Assembly: GCF_001955535.1 (NCBI RefSeq)
Contig: NZ_MPVN01000009.1
Coordinates: forward strand, 42,676 to 106,675
Origin: Paenibacillus sp. FSL H7-0326
Lineage (GTDB): Bacteria; Bacillota; Bacilli; Paenibacillales; Paenibacillaceae
Direction of reading: 5' to 3'
Length of the DNA: 64,000 bases
Positions 42,648 to 51,055 of this stretch are shown here, piece by piece; the first letter of the stretch is position 1; each line of letters begins with the position of its first letter. A program made the position numbers and the translations under genes. The notes beneath the pieces are model-generated. The model had not been told where the DNA came from. It made no database searches and was given only the letters and a program-made list of their open reading frames with translations.

Positions 42648-43094
42648 TTGAATAATGATAACCGCGATGAAACAAAAGAAATTAAGCTATATAAGTTAAA
42701 TGACCTTGTCAATTTTCGCCTTGTAAGAAAGAATACCGATATATTGAATTTATTAAATGAAAAGAAACTACAAGGTGGTTTTAATGCCAGTGAATACTTG
42801 GCAAATTTGATTAGAGCAGCAGAAGGTTTACCCTTACCTGAGGGAGAGGAAGGCAAAAATGCCTTCCTTAACTTCGAAAGAGTTCAACCAACTCCAAATG
42901 TTGATGAGTTAGTTGAGAAAGTAATTGCTAAAATGAAAGAGAGCGGTCTTATGACCGTTTCAATGCCTAGTACGGCTTCAGAGGAATCCTCACCAATATC
43001 AAGCCATACTTCAGAAATTGATGAGAAAAAGAAACAATTACTCAAAGAAGCAACTGCTAGTTTCTTGAACTTTGATGATGATGATGATGATTAA
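42648..43094 (+). CDS. parR: ParR-like partition adaptor
   Basis: A TTG start (an overlapping GTG at 42639 is an alternative) follows ParM by 5 bases. 148 residues: an N-terminal basic RHH-like region (YKLNDLVNFRLVRKNTDILN ... NASEYLANLIRAAEG) and an acidic unstructured tail ending in a run of Asp, as in ParR proteins, whose tails contact ParM filaments. It probably binds the TGTCTTACA repeats before parM and represses the operon. Confidence 0.7.
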   Translation: MNNDNRDETKEIKLYKLNDLVNFRLVRKNTDILNLLNEKKLQGGFNASEYLANLIRAAEGLPLPEGEEGKNAFLNFERVQPTPNVDELVEKVIAKMKESGLMTVSMPSTASEESSPISSHTSEIDEKKKQLLKEATASFLNFDDDDDD

Positions 43095-43095
43095 A

Positions 43096-43124
43096 AAAAC
43101 CGACTGTTATTCAGTCGGTTTTTA
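43096..43124 (+). terminator. Terminator of par operon
   Basis: AACCGACTG / CAGTCGGTT hairpin followed by TTT, 2 bp after parR. Confidence 0.85.
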
Positions 43125-43127
43125 CTT

Positions 43128-43293
43128 TTATAAGAAGAGATTAAAGTCAATGACATAACCAGCAGTTTTAAGCTCTTTTGCTAAATCAGTTCGCCAACCT
43201 CCACGTGCATCATATGGAACATATACTACACCTGAAATATCGTTTGGCTTTTCAACTTCATCATCTTTGATCAATGCACAAACATTTTTTCTT
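43128..43293 (-). pseudogene. 3' part of a TIR-like gene split by the transposon
   Basis: The C-terminal 55 codons (NVCALIKDDEVEKPNDISGV ... KELKTAGYVIDFNLFL) of a TIR-like nucleotide-binding protein. Its 5' part is at 56655-57321, on the far side of the transposon. The target duplication TTCTT occupies 43289-43293. Joining the two parts after removing the element and one TTCTT gives an uninterrupted 275-residue frame. Confidence 0.85.
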
Positions 43294-43331
43294 GGGGTAG
43301 TAACAGCATAGCTGTCACCACCCGCAATAAA
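43294..43331 (+). repeat. Left terminal inverted repeat of Tn3 element
   Basis: Begins GGGGTAGTAACAGCATAGCT. It matches the inverse of 56617-56654 except at a few positions; the GGGG start is typical of Tn3-family ends. Confidence 0.9.
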
Positions 43332-43466
43332 GAGTAAATAAATGTAAAAAAGATGTATATTGTTAGAATTACTATCTTTATTGTAAGCCCCCATTCAAAC
43401 AACGCATATAAACACGCAGCACCTCCTGGTACGATACATGTATCAATAAAAGGAGGTGCTTTTCCT

Positions 43467-43661
43467 ATGCCACAACAAAAACTAACCATTGTTCCCGTTA
43501 CATTACATACCGAAAACGAAAATAATTCTGCAACAAAGCCAACAGTGCTTTCCTCCAATCCTACTTGCACGATTAAAACAGCAAACGCTGAAATTTCCTT
43601 CTTTAACGGTGTAGATGAGCATATCATCCAAGCGGTCATGAGGGAGTTGAAAAATGGGTGA
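43467..43661 (+). CDS. IS66 accessory protein, Orf1/TnpA
   Basis: The start is the ATG after AAAGGAGG. The 64-residue product has the end of an IS66 Orf1 (NAEISFFNGVDEHIIQAVMR), shorter than the usual ~100 residues because the N-terminal HTH part is reduced. It overlaps the next gene by 4 bases. Confidence 0.65.
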   Translation: MPQQKLTIVPVTLHTENENNSATKPTVLSSNPTCTIKTANAEISFFNGVDEHIIQAVMRELKNG

Positions 43662-44011
43662 AACACGACTATACAAGTGTTAAAAACATTTATATCATTT
43701 GCGGTAAGACAGATATGAGAAAAGGAATTGATGGGCTTGCCACACTGATTCAAGATTCTTTCGAACTTGATCCATATGGCGATTCCATTTTCTTATTTTC
43801 AGGGTGGAGTAAAGACCGCTATAAATGTCTGTATTTTGATGGTGATGGCTTCGCCATGCTGTATAAGCGTTTGGATAGTGGAAAACTTCAATGGCCAAAA
43901 GATGAAAATGAAGTACGCCATCTTTCACAACAGGAGCTTCGCTGGCTCCTTGAAGGGTTATCCATTCAGCAGCCAAAAGCCATTCAACCATCGCCAAAAG
44001 GTGCGTTCTAA
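43658..44011 (+). CDS. IS66 accessory protein, Orf2/TnpB
   Basis: 117 residues with the family core IYIICGKTDMRKGIDGLATL, LFSGWSKDRYKCLYFDGDGF and LQWPKDENE. TnpB is needed for IS66 transposition, although its biochemical role is unclear. The GTG start overlaps the Orf1 stop. Appears intact. Confidence 0.85.
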   Translation: MKHDYTSVKNIYIICGKTDMRKGIDGLATLIQDSFELDPYGDSIFLFSGWSKDRYKCLYFDGDGFAMLYKRLDSGKLQWPKDENEVRHLSQQELRWLLEGLSIQQPKAIQPSPKGAF

Positions 44012-44099
44012 ATTCGTTCAAGTCGTTATTTTTATCTTTATTTTCACTGTTCGAACTGATTATAATAGGAGGAACGAAACTGAACGAAACTGAACGAAA

Positions 44100-45925
44100 G
44101 TGGTGAATGATGTGACGAACGTTTCTTCTACGAATGAAAATCAATCTGAGAAATTAATTCGATTGCTTGAAGATCAATTAGCTCATTCGAATCAACAAAA
44201 TAAAGAGTTATCGAAAAAGTTGGATCAATCGTTGAAACAGATTGAATCGTTAACGCAACAACTTCAACACTTAACCAAGCTCTTATATGGCTCTAAAACA
44301 GAAAAATCCAAATACAATACGCCCGACGGGCAAGTGTCCTTATTTGAGGATGACCCGTCTTTTACTGATCCTGAGCACACAGAAGAACAAAGCCAACAGA
44401 CCATTTCTTATACTGTTGTACGAAAAATTCAACCAAAAAAACGAAATGATTCCTTGCGTGAAGATATTGAAATAGAAGCTATTCACCATCATCCAGCAAA
44501 TACAATCTGTGACGATTGCCATGATCAAATGATAGAAATGGGCAGTACAATCGTGCGTGAAGAGGCGAAATTTATTCCTGCGAAAATGATGAAAGTTCAA
44601 CATATTGAACACGCTTATGAATGTAAAAAATGCAAAAGCGATTCATTACAAAAAGGGCAGATTAAACGTGGTAAAGCGCCACAACCTCCCATTCAACGTA
44701 GCATCGCAAGTCCTAGCGTACTTGCCAAAGTGATGTATGATAAATTTTCACAATACTTACCTCTTTACCGTCAGGTAAAGGAATGGGTGTTTATTGCAAA
44801 ATAAAAATACATAGAATTGCAAAGAAGTTGGTCTGTAGCAACTTTACATGGAGAGGCGGGTATGATAGCCTTAGTCGGCGAGCCAGCCCTTCATAGTGCT
44901 GGGTTTGTGGCGATTTTATCATGCCCGTAGAGGCTCCATGTCAAGTTGCAATCCTCTGTACTCAGCTTTGCACAAGTCTGCATTTTTCGCTTGCAAAAAA
45001 CAAATGGGAGCGTTATGGCCTGAACACGAATGATAAGAACCTTTCCAATTGGGTCATTCGTGCCTCACACGATTGGCTATTGCCTATTTACGAACGAATG
45101 AAGTCTTTGATGATGGCTAAAACCATTCTACATGTCGATGAAACGTATTCACAAATTATCAACCGTTCCGATGGCAAATCTGGTCAGTCTAACGCCTACA
45201 ATTGGGTCTATCGAAGTGTGCCCAGTCAAGGTCCAACGATTGTCCTGTTTCAAAGTTCATTATCACGTGCTCGGTCTGTTCTCGAAAGCTTCATTGAAGA
45301 TTATTCCGGAACGATTGTCTGTGATGGTTATTCGGCCTATGACAAAATAGAAGGCGTCACCTTCGCAAATTGTTGGGCGCATGTTCGCCGTTATTGGATG
45401 AAAGCGAACAGCAAGAACGGACAAATCGGTGTCAGCTATTGTGATGCTTTGTATCGACTTGAAAGGAAATTCAAGCATCTGTCTCCCAGTAAGCGAAGAA
45501 AGAAACGTCAAAAGTTTGCGTTGCCAATCGTTAAGAAATTCCTTGACTGGGTTGAAAAATCACCATTCTACGGCAAAAATGCGCTTGCAAAAGCAGCTGA
45601 ATATACTCTGAACAGAGCGAATGGACTAAAAGCATTCTTGAAGGATGGCCGTATCGAAATTGATAATAATCCAGCCGAAAATGCCATTCGTCCAAATGTG
45701 ATGGGTCGAAAAAACTGGCTCTTTTCCGTCAGTGAAGCTGGTGCAAAAGCCAACGCCATCTGTTTAAGTATCGCAGAAACGGCAAAAGCAAACGGAGTGG
45801 ATTTCTATCGTTATCTCTTGAAGTTACTGACGGATTTTCCGAATCTTGATATCTATCAACATTCGGAAATTTTAAATCAATATATGCCTTGGTCAAAAAT
45901 GATCCAAGCAGAATGTGGCAGATAA
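44100..45925 (+). pseudogene. IS66 transposase (TnpC) interrupted by a MITE
   Basis: The N-terminal part (44100-44787) has the coiled-coil and zinc-finger regions (ICDDCHDQM; YECKKCKSD). The C-terminal part (45009-45925) has the DDE catalytic domain, for example HVDETYSQI, VCDGYSAYD and the Glu in IEIDNNPAENAIRP. Removing the 215-bp insert and one AATGGG copy joins KEW to ERYGLN in frame, restoring a normal-length transposase. So the gene was intact until the MITE inserted. Confidence 0.85.
44788..45002. mobile_element. 215-bp MITE with highly folded core
   Basis: Flanked by AATGGG target copies (44782-44787 and 45003-45008). The ends are TGTTTATTGCAA and, inverted, TGTTTTTTGCAA. Inside, nested inverted repeats (GCAACTTTACATGGAG with its near inverse; GCGGGTATGAT with ATCATGCCCG; CCAGC/GCTGG) would fold the whole element into one long hairpin. 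It codes for nothing and must be moved by a transposase in trans. Confidence 0.8.
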
Positions 45926-46035
45926 AATGAAATCACCGTATATCTGATTAAAAAAATCATGATATACGGTGATTTATGATGCGTACGGTTAAGGTATGCT
46001 TATTTTTTATAGTTCGGGCTTACAAAAGAAAAGCA

Positions 46036-46185
46036 TTACCTCAAAGGAAGTAATGGATGAAATCGTTCTCCTTTAATTAGTCTCCTTGCTAACCTAATTT
46101 CTGTTTCTCTAGCTGCTTGGTAAAAATATCCTCTTATAGTTGCTTCAAATCCTCCAGGTCGTTGAAAAACTTTCCTACAAAAAAT
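46036..46185 (-). pseudogene. Gene remnant downstream of the catalase
   Basis: An open minus-strand stretch without a start codon, reading RPGGFEATIRGYFYQAARET and then IRLARRLIKGERFHPLLPLR before its stop. It looks like the C-terminal end of a lost gene, brought in with the catalase segment. Family not recognised. Confidence 0.3.
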
Positions 46186-46188
46186 CTA

Positions 46189-47079
46189 TTATAAATTTTC
46201 CATTAGACGTTTTTTGATTAATTCATAATCGTCCCTAGTAATACCAGGAGCAAATTCTTCAGGTAACTCCTCTAAGTTTGGAATTGGTCCGCCTTCAGGA
46301 GTACCAATTTTCACTTCAAGCGGTTGCCCATTTTCCGGATTTGTTCCTTTCCAAATCATTCCGATATCCCTGTATTCTGTTTCGCTCCATGTGAATAGCA
46401 CATTGCTTAAGCCTTTTTCTATGAACGGTCTGGCATAATCAAATTTTGAGTTATCAAGATTTGGAACTGGAAGCATTTTCGTCAAGTCTACCCCTGTAGC
46501 AATTTCGATTGCTTTCGCATAGGCGAGGATATGTGTTCCTCCACGAACAAGTAAATACCCAATCATGGTTCTAGCAACTGGGTTATCAGTCATCTCATAA
46601 ACTCTCATTTTATGTGTACGTGCACCAATCTCTAGAAAAAAGTTATGTGTTAAATCTAAAACCAGATTTCCACTATTAAAAACATTATCACCAGTCCAAG
46701 GTCTTCCCATTGAATCACCTGGTATAGCCGTTTGAGCTGTAGAAATAAAATGGTGGGTGTTTCTCGCATCCTTCCCATTTTGAAGTGGAGTGATATCCGG
46801 ATTCCCTGGAAAAGTATTACCTACCGATAACAAATTAATCGTATTAGAAACAAGTTCTACATGACCAAATTCTTCTGCTGTAATGCTTGCCACTAACTCA
46901 TAGAATGGTTTTAGCTTTTTTTTATTTCTGAAGTTAAAAGACTGAAACATATAGTTATTTAAGGTAGACATCTCCCCAAACTTGCCACCCAAGAGTTCTT
47001 GTACTGCTGCTGCAGCATTCATATCGCCGTGTGCGGGTATAGGAAGTTCAATTGCCAATTTATTTATTCTTTTAAACAT
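46189..47079 (-). CDS. Manganese catalase
   Basis: 296 residues. Dimanganese ligands are visible: Glu/His in ITAEEFGHVEL (about 66-76), the ELLGGKFGEMST region (about 28-39), and Glu/His in NFFLEIGARTHKM and VRGGTHILAYAKA (about 150-190). This non-haem enzyme removes hydrogen peroxide and is common in spore-forming Bacillales. Ribosome site GAGGGGAAAT. It is paired with a DUF2642 gene upstream on the same strand. It belongs to a segment caught between IS66 copies, so it is a later passenger of the transposon. Confidence 0.9.
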   Translation of the reverse strand: MFKRINKLAIELPIPAHGDMNAAAAVQELLGGKFGEMSTLNNYMFQSFNFRNKKKLKPFYELVASITAEEFGHVELVSNTINLLSVGNTFPGNPDITPLQNGKDARNTHHFISTAQTAIPGDSMGRPWTGDNVFNSGNLVLDLTHNFFLEIGARTHKMRVYEMTDNPVARTMIGYLLVRGGTHILAYAKAIEIATGVDLTKMLPVPNLDNSKFDYARPFIEKGLSNVLFTWSETEYRDIGMIWKGTNPENGQPLEVKIGTPEGGPIPNLEELPEEFAPGITRDDYELIKKRLMENL

Positions 47080-47103
47080 TATTTCCCCTCCACTTCCTTT
47101 TTG

Positions 47104-47313
47104 TTAACCAGGAAAAACCCAAATAATTTGCTGGGTACGAATAAAAAAGGGAGTTCCGTTAGATTCGACAACAATGTGATCTGGCAATACATTTTTCAAG
47201 GAGCCACGAACGCTACCTCTTATGGTTTGAACAGTAACAATTTTACCAACAATGGTTGTTAATGTCTGATAAACATATGGATCATAAAAGCTTAACAGGT
47301 TGTTGTTTGTCAT
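47104..47313 (-). CDS. DUF2642 small protein
   Basis: 69 residues fitting the DUF2642 family of Bacillales: VYQTLTTIVGKIVTVQTIRG and later VLPDHIVVESNGTPFFIRTQ and IIWVFPG. The LSm-like beta pattern is clear. Function unknown; relatives are often found with spore-coat or catalase genes. It has ribosome site AGGAGGATC and lies 24 bp before the catalase, so the two form an operon. Confidence 0.75.
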   Translation of the reverse strand: MTNNNLLSFYDPYVYQTLTTIVGKIVTVQTIRGSVRGSLKNVLPDHIVVESNGTPFFIRTQQIIWVFPG

Positions 47314-47524
47314 TTAGATCCTCCTATTCTAAAGTCATTCTTACTGAGTATATGTTTCTCGATATGAAAAAAGACTGAAAAACAACTGTTCAATTTGACT
47401 CTTGTTGTTAAATACTATCCTGAAAATAATAAACGGCAATAGCACATTTTTTGCAATACGAAACTAGGCCTAGCAATACCCAATTTTTTAAACTGGACCT
47501 AGGAATGACTAATCTAATCCTTTT

Positions 47525-47749
47525 ATGTACGAATTTATACTATGGCTCGCATACGCCGATGTAATTGACAATAAAATTGAAAAGATAAAGCAAGGGCTTG
47601 TAGAGTTCAAGAATAAACTTTATGGCACAGGTAATGCCATTCAAAGTATAACGAAAACTCTTGACAAACTATTTCAACGTCAGGACGAACTGTTTCAACG
47701 TCAAGACAATATTATCAAGCTACTGGAAGTTGTGTATAACAATTTATAA
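47525..47749 (+). CDS. Small coiled-coil protein (74 aa)
   Basis: A helical protein with a heptad-like C-terminus including a tandem repeat (LFQRQDELFQRQDN). Family not recognised. There is no strong ribosome site. It lies in the IS66-bounded segment with gene remnants, so it may itself be a fragment. Confidence 0.4.
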   Translation: MYEFILWLAYADVIDNKIEKIKQGLVEFKNKLYGTGNAIQSITKTLDKLFQRQDELFQRQDNIIKLLEVVYNNL

Positions 47750-47904
47750 TTGTATGGAACACCAGTAAATCTCGGGCCTATTTCAAAAATTAGAAGTCAT
47801 TAAGCCGCACTCGAAAGATGGACAAAGATATATTGAAGTTGTATTTATTTATCGCTTTGAAAAATCTGTTGAAACATGTGCCGATATGATTAATTGCGAC
47901 AGGA

Positions 47905-48302
47905 GCACCTAATTGGTATGTAAATAAATTAGCAGCAGAGTTAAGCAACAAAGGTGATGACAAACTATTCAAAACCTTATCATTACTTATTCCAGAGGAA
48001 GAATTAAAACCAGAATTAAAGAGTATAAAGGGTGGCTATAAAGATATTGATGTGGTCACTGTTTCCGAACAACTAAATCAAAAAGGGATACTGGAGGATG
48101 TGGGCGGCGTAACCTATCTTACTCAATTAGCTGGCTCAGTACCAACTACAGCGAATACCATTTATTATTGTGATTTGGTAAAATCGAAAGCCTTGCGTAG
48201 GCGAGGAATTGAAGCAGCAAAAAATATAAGATATTTATCGGAGGTACAGGAATTTGAATATGACGAGACATTTTTGACAGAAGTAGAAAATCAGGCTTTA
48301 AA
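47905..48302 (+). pseudogene. DnaB-type replicative helicase fragment
   Basis: The frame reads IDVVTVSEQLNQKGILEDVG, then GVTYLTQLAGSVPTTANTIY, the hallmark of the DnaB N-terminal domain. No helicase core follows: the reading breaks at an IS66 fragment at 48295. The upstream part (KLAAELSNKGDDKLFKTLSL) does not belong to DnaB, so this is a fusion remnant produced by rearrangement. Confidence 0.7.
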
Positions 48303-48490
48303 AATCCGATCAATGGCGTTCTCATTACTCGCATCTACATTGGGAAGCTTCTCGAAAATGTACATCAAGTATTGATAAGGATTAAGCCCATTTTCTTTGG
48401 CTGTTTCTACAATACTATAAGTCACAGCACTAGCCTTCGCTCCTTTCGGAGTGTTTGCAAAAATCCAGTTTTTCCTTTTAGGACTTAAAC
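48295..48490 (-). pseudogene. C-terminal IS66 transposase fragment, different lineage
   Basis: Minus-strand fragment PKRKNWIFANTPKGAKASAV ... NGLNPYQYLMYIFEKLPNVD, the end of an IS66-type transposase distinct from the copy at 43383. It stops at the RKNW codons, exactly where the next IS66 fragment starts in the opposite direction, so the two meet head to head. Confidence 0.75.
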
Positions 48491-48498
48491 ACATAAAA

Positions 48499-48814
48499 GA
48501 AAAAACTGGCTCTTTTCCGTCAGTGAAGCTGGTGCAAAAGCCAACGCCATCTGTTTAAGTATCGCAGAAACGGCAAAAGCAAACGGAGTGGATTTCTATC
48601 GTTATCTCTTGAAGTTACTGACGGATTTTCCGAATCTTGATATCTATCCACATTCGGAAATTTTAAATCAATATATGCCTTGGTCAAAAATGATCCAAGC
48701 AGAATGTGGCAGATAAAATGAAATCACCGTATATCTGATTAAAAAAATCATGATATACGGTGATTTATGATGCGTACGGTTAAGGTATGCTTATTTTTTA
48801 TAGTTCGGGCTTAC
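48499..48814 (+). mobile_element. Second IS66 right-end copy (316 bp)
   Basis: Nearly identical over 316 bp to 45708-46023 (one difference seen) and ending at the same GGGCTTAC. It is followed by TCTTTATT, the target copy that pairs with the left end at 43383. It contains only the last ~70 transposase codons. Confidence 0.9.
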
Positions 48815-48844
48815 TCTTTATTTAACATCATGTTACGTAAAATG

Positions 48845-48880
48845 AAAAATGACTCGAAGTTTTAACCTCAAGTCATTTTC
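48845..48880 (-). terminator. Terminator of the bacimethrin-type operon
   Basis: On the minus strand AAAATGACT / AGTCATTTT forms a hairpin followed by T-rich sequence, about 50 bp after the last gene of the operon. Confidence 0.8.
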
Positions 48881-48928
48881 CATTTCTTTTTTTAGTAGGA
48901 CCCCTTTTTCAGAAGGTTTCATGTTTTT

Positions 48929-50170
48929 TTAACGGATATAAGAAATTTGTTCTTTTTCTAATGCATCTTTAAGCCATCTTGGGTGCATACGTAAGAGATT
49001 TTCCGGTAAATGATTAAGATCAAAGTAATTTACATCTAATGTTTCTTCATTTTCCCTAATTAGAGTTCCTCCCACAACTTCACATTCGAAACAAGTTGTA
49101 ATAAAGTGACTAACTTTCCCGTTTGGATATGAAAATACTTGGGAAACAGGGTCAGAATAAACTCCGATTAACCGATTAACTTTAACTTTCAAACCCGTTT
49201 CTTCACTAATTTCTCTGATGATTGCCTCTTCCACAGTTTCTCCCGGTTCAACATGACCCGAAGGAATACCCCATAAACCGTTATCTGCACGTTTCATTAG
49301 GAGAACGCGCTGATTCTTATCAAATATAATGCCTGCTACCCCTGCTTTAATATGATCAGGCCAAGAAAAGGAAGGGGAAATCCATTTTTTAATTTTAATA
49401 TTACTATCAAATAAACCCTTTAAATTCGGTATCGTAGCATCCGGATTACGAAAATCTCTAGCAGATGGAAATTTTTTTGTCTTTTGATCCGATACTAAAA
49501 TGGCTGGTATTCCTACCTGATGTGCTCCTAAAACATCAGTATACGGATTGTCACCCACCATTACTATTCTAGAGGACTGGGAGAAATCTTCAAGCGCTTT
49601 TTTAAACATATAAGGGTATGGTTTTCCTACAATGATAGGTCTCTTCTCTGTTGATACTTGAATCGCTTCTACCATAGCTCCAACAGCAGGTAAAGGACCT
49701 TCTGGAGTCGGAAACGTTCTATCAGCATTTGTCGCAACAAATTTTGCTCCTTTATGAATTAATTTCGCTGCTTTCTGGATGTCATGAAAAGACACATCAG
49801 TGTCCCACCCGACAACAACGGCTTCAACGTCGTTTTGATCGTCGGTATTAATACCTACCTGTTGACATTCCCATTTTAAATTTTTATCACCTAAAACAAG
49901 TGCAGTTCTGATCTTTTCATTCTGTAAATATTGGGCAGTCGCCCAACCTGATGTAATCACTTCTTCGCTGCTTGCTTCTATTCCAAGATTATTTAACCGA
50001 CTTTCCGTTTTTTTACGTGTTGTACATGGATCATTTGTTAAAAACCGAATAATTTTATTATCTTGCCGAAGACGTTTAAGCGATTCTACTGCTTCTGGAA
50101 GTGGTTCAGGTCCTATATAAATCACTCCATCTAAATCAAACAAAAATACATCAAATTCATCAACTAGCAT
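48929..50170 (-). CDS. HAD phosphatase-Nudix hydrolase fusion, candidate self-resistance
   Basis: 413 residues from the ATG behind AAAGGAGAG (an upstream in-frame start at 50248 is less likely). N-terminal HAD-IIA phosphatase (NagD-like): DVFLFDLDGVIYIG, the TND motif in FLTNDPCTT, GKPYPYMFKK, and VGDNPYTDVLGA (residues 1-265). C-terminal Nudix domain (about 275-410) with the full box GHVEPGETVEEAIIREISEE. HAD (Cof) and Nudix enzymes are known to hydrolyse pyrimidine-pyrophosphate and thiamine-analogue diphosphates. As last gene of an antivitamin operon, it likely protects the host; that is inference. Confidence 0.8.
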   Translation of the reverse strand: MLVDEFDVFLFDLDGVIYIGPEPLPEAVESLKRLRQDNKIIRFLTNDPCTTRKKTESRLNNLGIEASSEEVITSGWATAQYLQNEKIRTALVLGDKNLKWECQQVGINTDDQNDVEAVVVGWDTDVSFHDIQKAAKLIHKGAKFVATNADRTFPTPEGPLPAVGAMVEAIQVSTEKRPIIVGKPYPYMFKKALEDFSQSSRIVMVGDNPYTDVLGAHQVGIPAILVSDQKTKKFPSARDFRNPDATIPNLKGLFDSNIKIKKWISPSFSWPDHIKAGVAGIIFDKNQRVLLMKRADNGLWGIPSGHVEPGETVEEAIIREISEETGLKVKVNRLIGVYSDPVSQVFSYPNGKVSHFITTCFECEVVGGTLIRENEETLDVNYFDLNHLPENLLRMHPRWLKDALEKEQISYIR

Positions 50171-50254
50171 AATATTCTCTCCTTTGAATACTAATGAAAC
50201 CTCATAACGATCAGTTCCAGCTAATGATAAGGCTATATATACTACCAAAGGAAT

Positions 50255-51025
50255 TTACTCCTGCGTTGGTTTTATCGATCGATAAATTACGAAGGGAGGA
50301 TAGTCCCATTCATTTTTCCATTGGTTAAATTCGTGTTTTTGTTCAATTATTTTTAATTCCTCATCAGGAATATCTCGCAAAGTTGGTTCTATTTGTTCGA
50401 TTTCCCGAAAACCTACTTCCTTAAGAAGTTCTTGATACATTGACTTTGGCCAGTGAAAATCATGCAATATAAGATCCTCTTGATTCTGTATGTGTAACCA
50501 TTCTTGTCGGGCTTCCCCATAAGTATACTTTTTTCCTGGTATGCCATTTCGAAAAGTCGAAAACTCGATACCTGTTGAGTCAGGGTTCGTGTCTAAAATA
50601 ACAAAAGGTGAATCAGGTTTTAGTACCCGATAAATCTCTTTCATAATTCGCTGAATCCTATCTTTACTGCCTGTGTTAATGAAAACATAACATGCCATAG
50701 CTCCATCCACTGAATTATCTTTAAGAAAAGATAAGCGATCATTTTGAATCAAATGATAATCCACCTCTGGATGAGTTCGTTTTCCAGAAGCAATATCGAG
50801 CATTTCTTTTGATTCATCTACGGCAAAGATGTTTAGGTTTGTACTTTGAGCCAGTCTATAAGCTACTTTTCCTGGTCCACACCCATAGTCAAGTATATTT
50901 TTTATATTGGGATTTGAGATAAAAGTTTGGAAGACAAAACGAAATCCTAAAATTTGTTCAAGGATATCATTGTAAGCATCAAATTTATTAGCAATAGTTC
51001 CTTCTTTAAAAGAAGTTTTCTCCAT
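50255..51025 (-). CDS. bcmC: SAM methyltransferase, bacimethrin O-methylation (BcmC-like)
   Basis: 256-residue class I methyltransferase: motif I NILDYGCGPGKVAYRLA (about 43-59), the acidic residue FAVDESKEML (about 68-77) and a motif-IV-like SVDGAMACYVF. In the known bacimethrin pathway the last step puts a methyl group on the 2-oxygen of 5-hydroxymethylcytosine, giving 2-methoxy-4-amino-5-hydroxymethylpyrimidine. The gene order with a CMP hydroxymethylase and an N-glycosidase under a TPP riboswitch supports that role. The sequence alone does not fix the substrate. Confidence 0.75.
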   Translation of the reverse strand: MEKTSFKEGTIANKFDAYNDILEQILGFRFVFQTFISNPNIKNILDYGCGPGKVAYRLAQSTNLNIFAVDESKEMLDIASGKRTHPEVDYHLIQNDRLSFLKDNSVDGAMACYVFINTGSKDRIQRIMKEIYRVLKPDSPFVILDTNPDSTGIEFSTFRNGIPGKKYTYGEARQEWLHIQNQEDLILHDFHWPKSMYQELLKEVGFREIEQIEPTLRDIPDEELKIIEQKHEFNQWKNEWDYPPFVIYRSIKPTQE

Positions 51026-51055
51026 AATCTATTGTTCCTCCTTACACTAAAAGAT

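Larger units (their letters stand above)
43383..46023 (+). mobile_element. IS66-family insertion sequence (interrupted)
   Basis: Ends GTAAGCCC ... GGGCTTAC with the three-gene IS66 layout. The left end is preceded by TCTTTATT (43375-43382), but the sequence after the right end (AAAAGAAA) does not match it. The matching TCTTTATT is found instead after a second IS66 right end at 48815-48822. The transposase gene is interrupted by a MITE. Confidence 0.85.

Noticed and set aside
43271..43753. 160-codon minus-strand frame across the transposon left end and IS66
   Set aside because: It spans the inverted repeat, target site and IS66 end; it is an artefact of the insertion. The real coding part is the TIR-like C-terminus ending at 43293.
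47790..48498. Possible intact helicase-loader or phage replication gene
   Set aside because: Only a DnaB N-terminal segment is readable; it is cut by an IS66 fragment and its upstream part belongs to something else.
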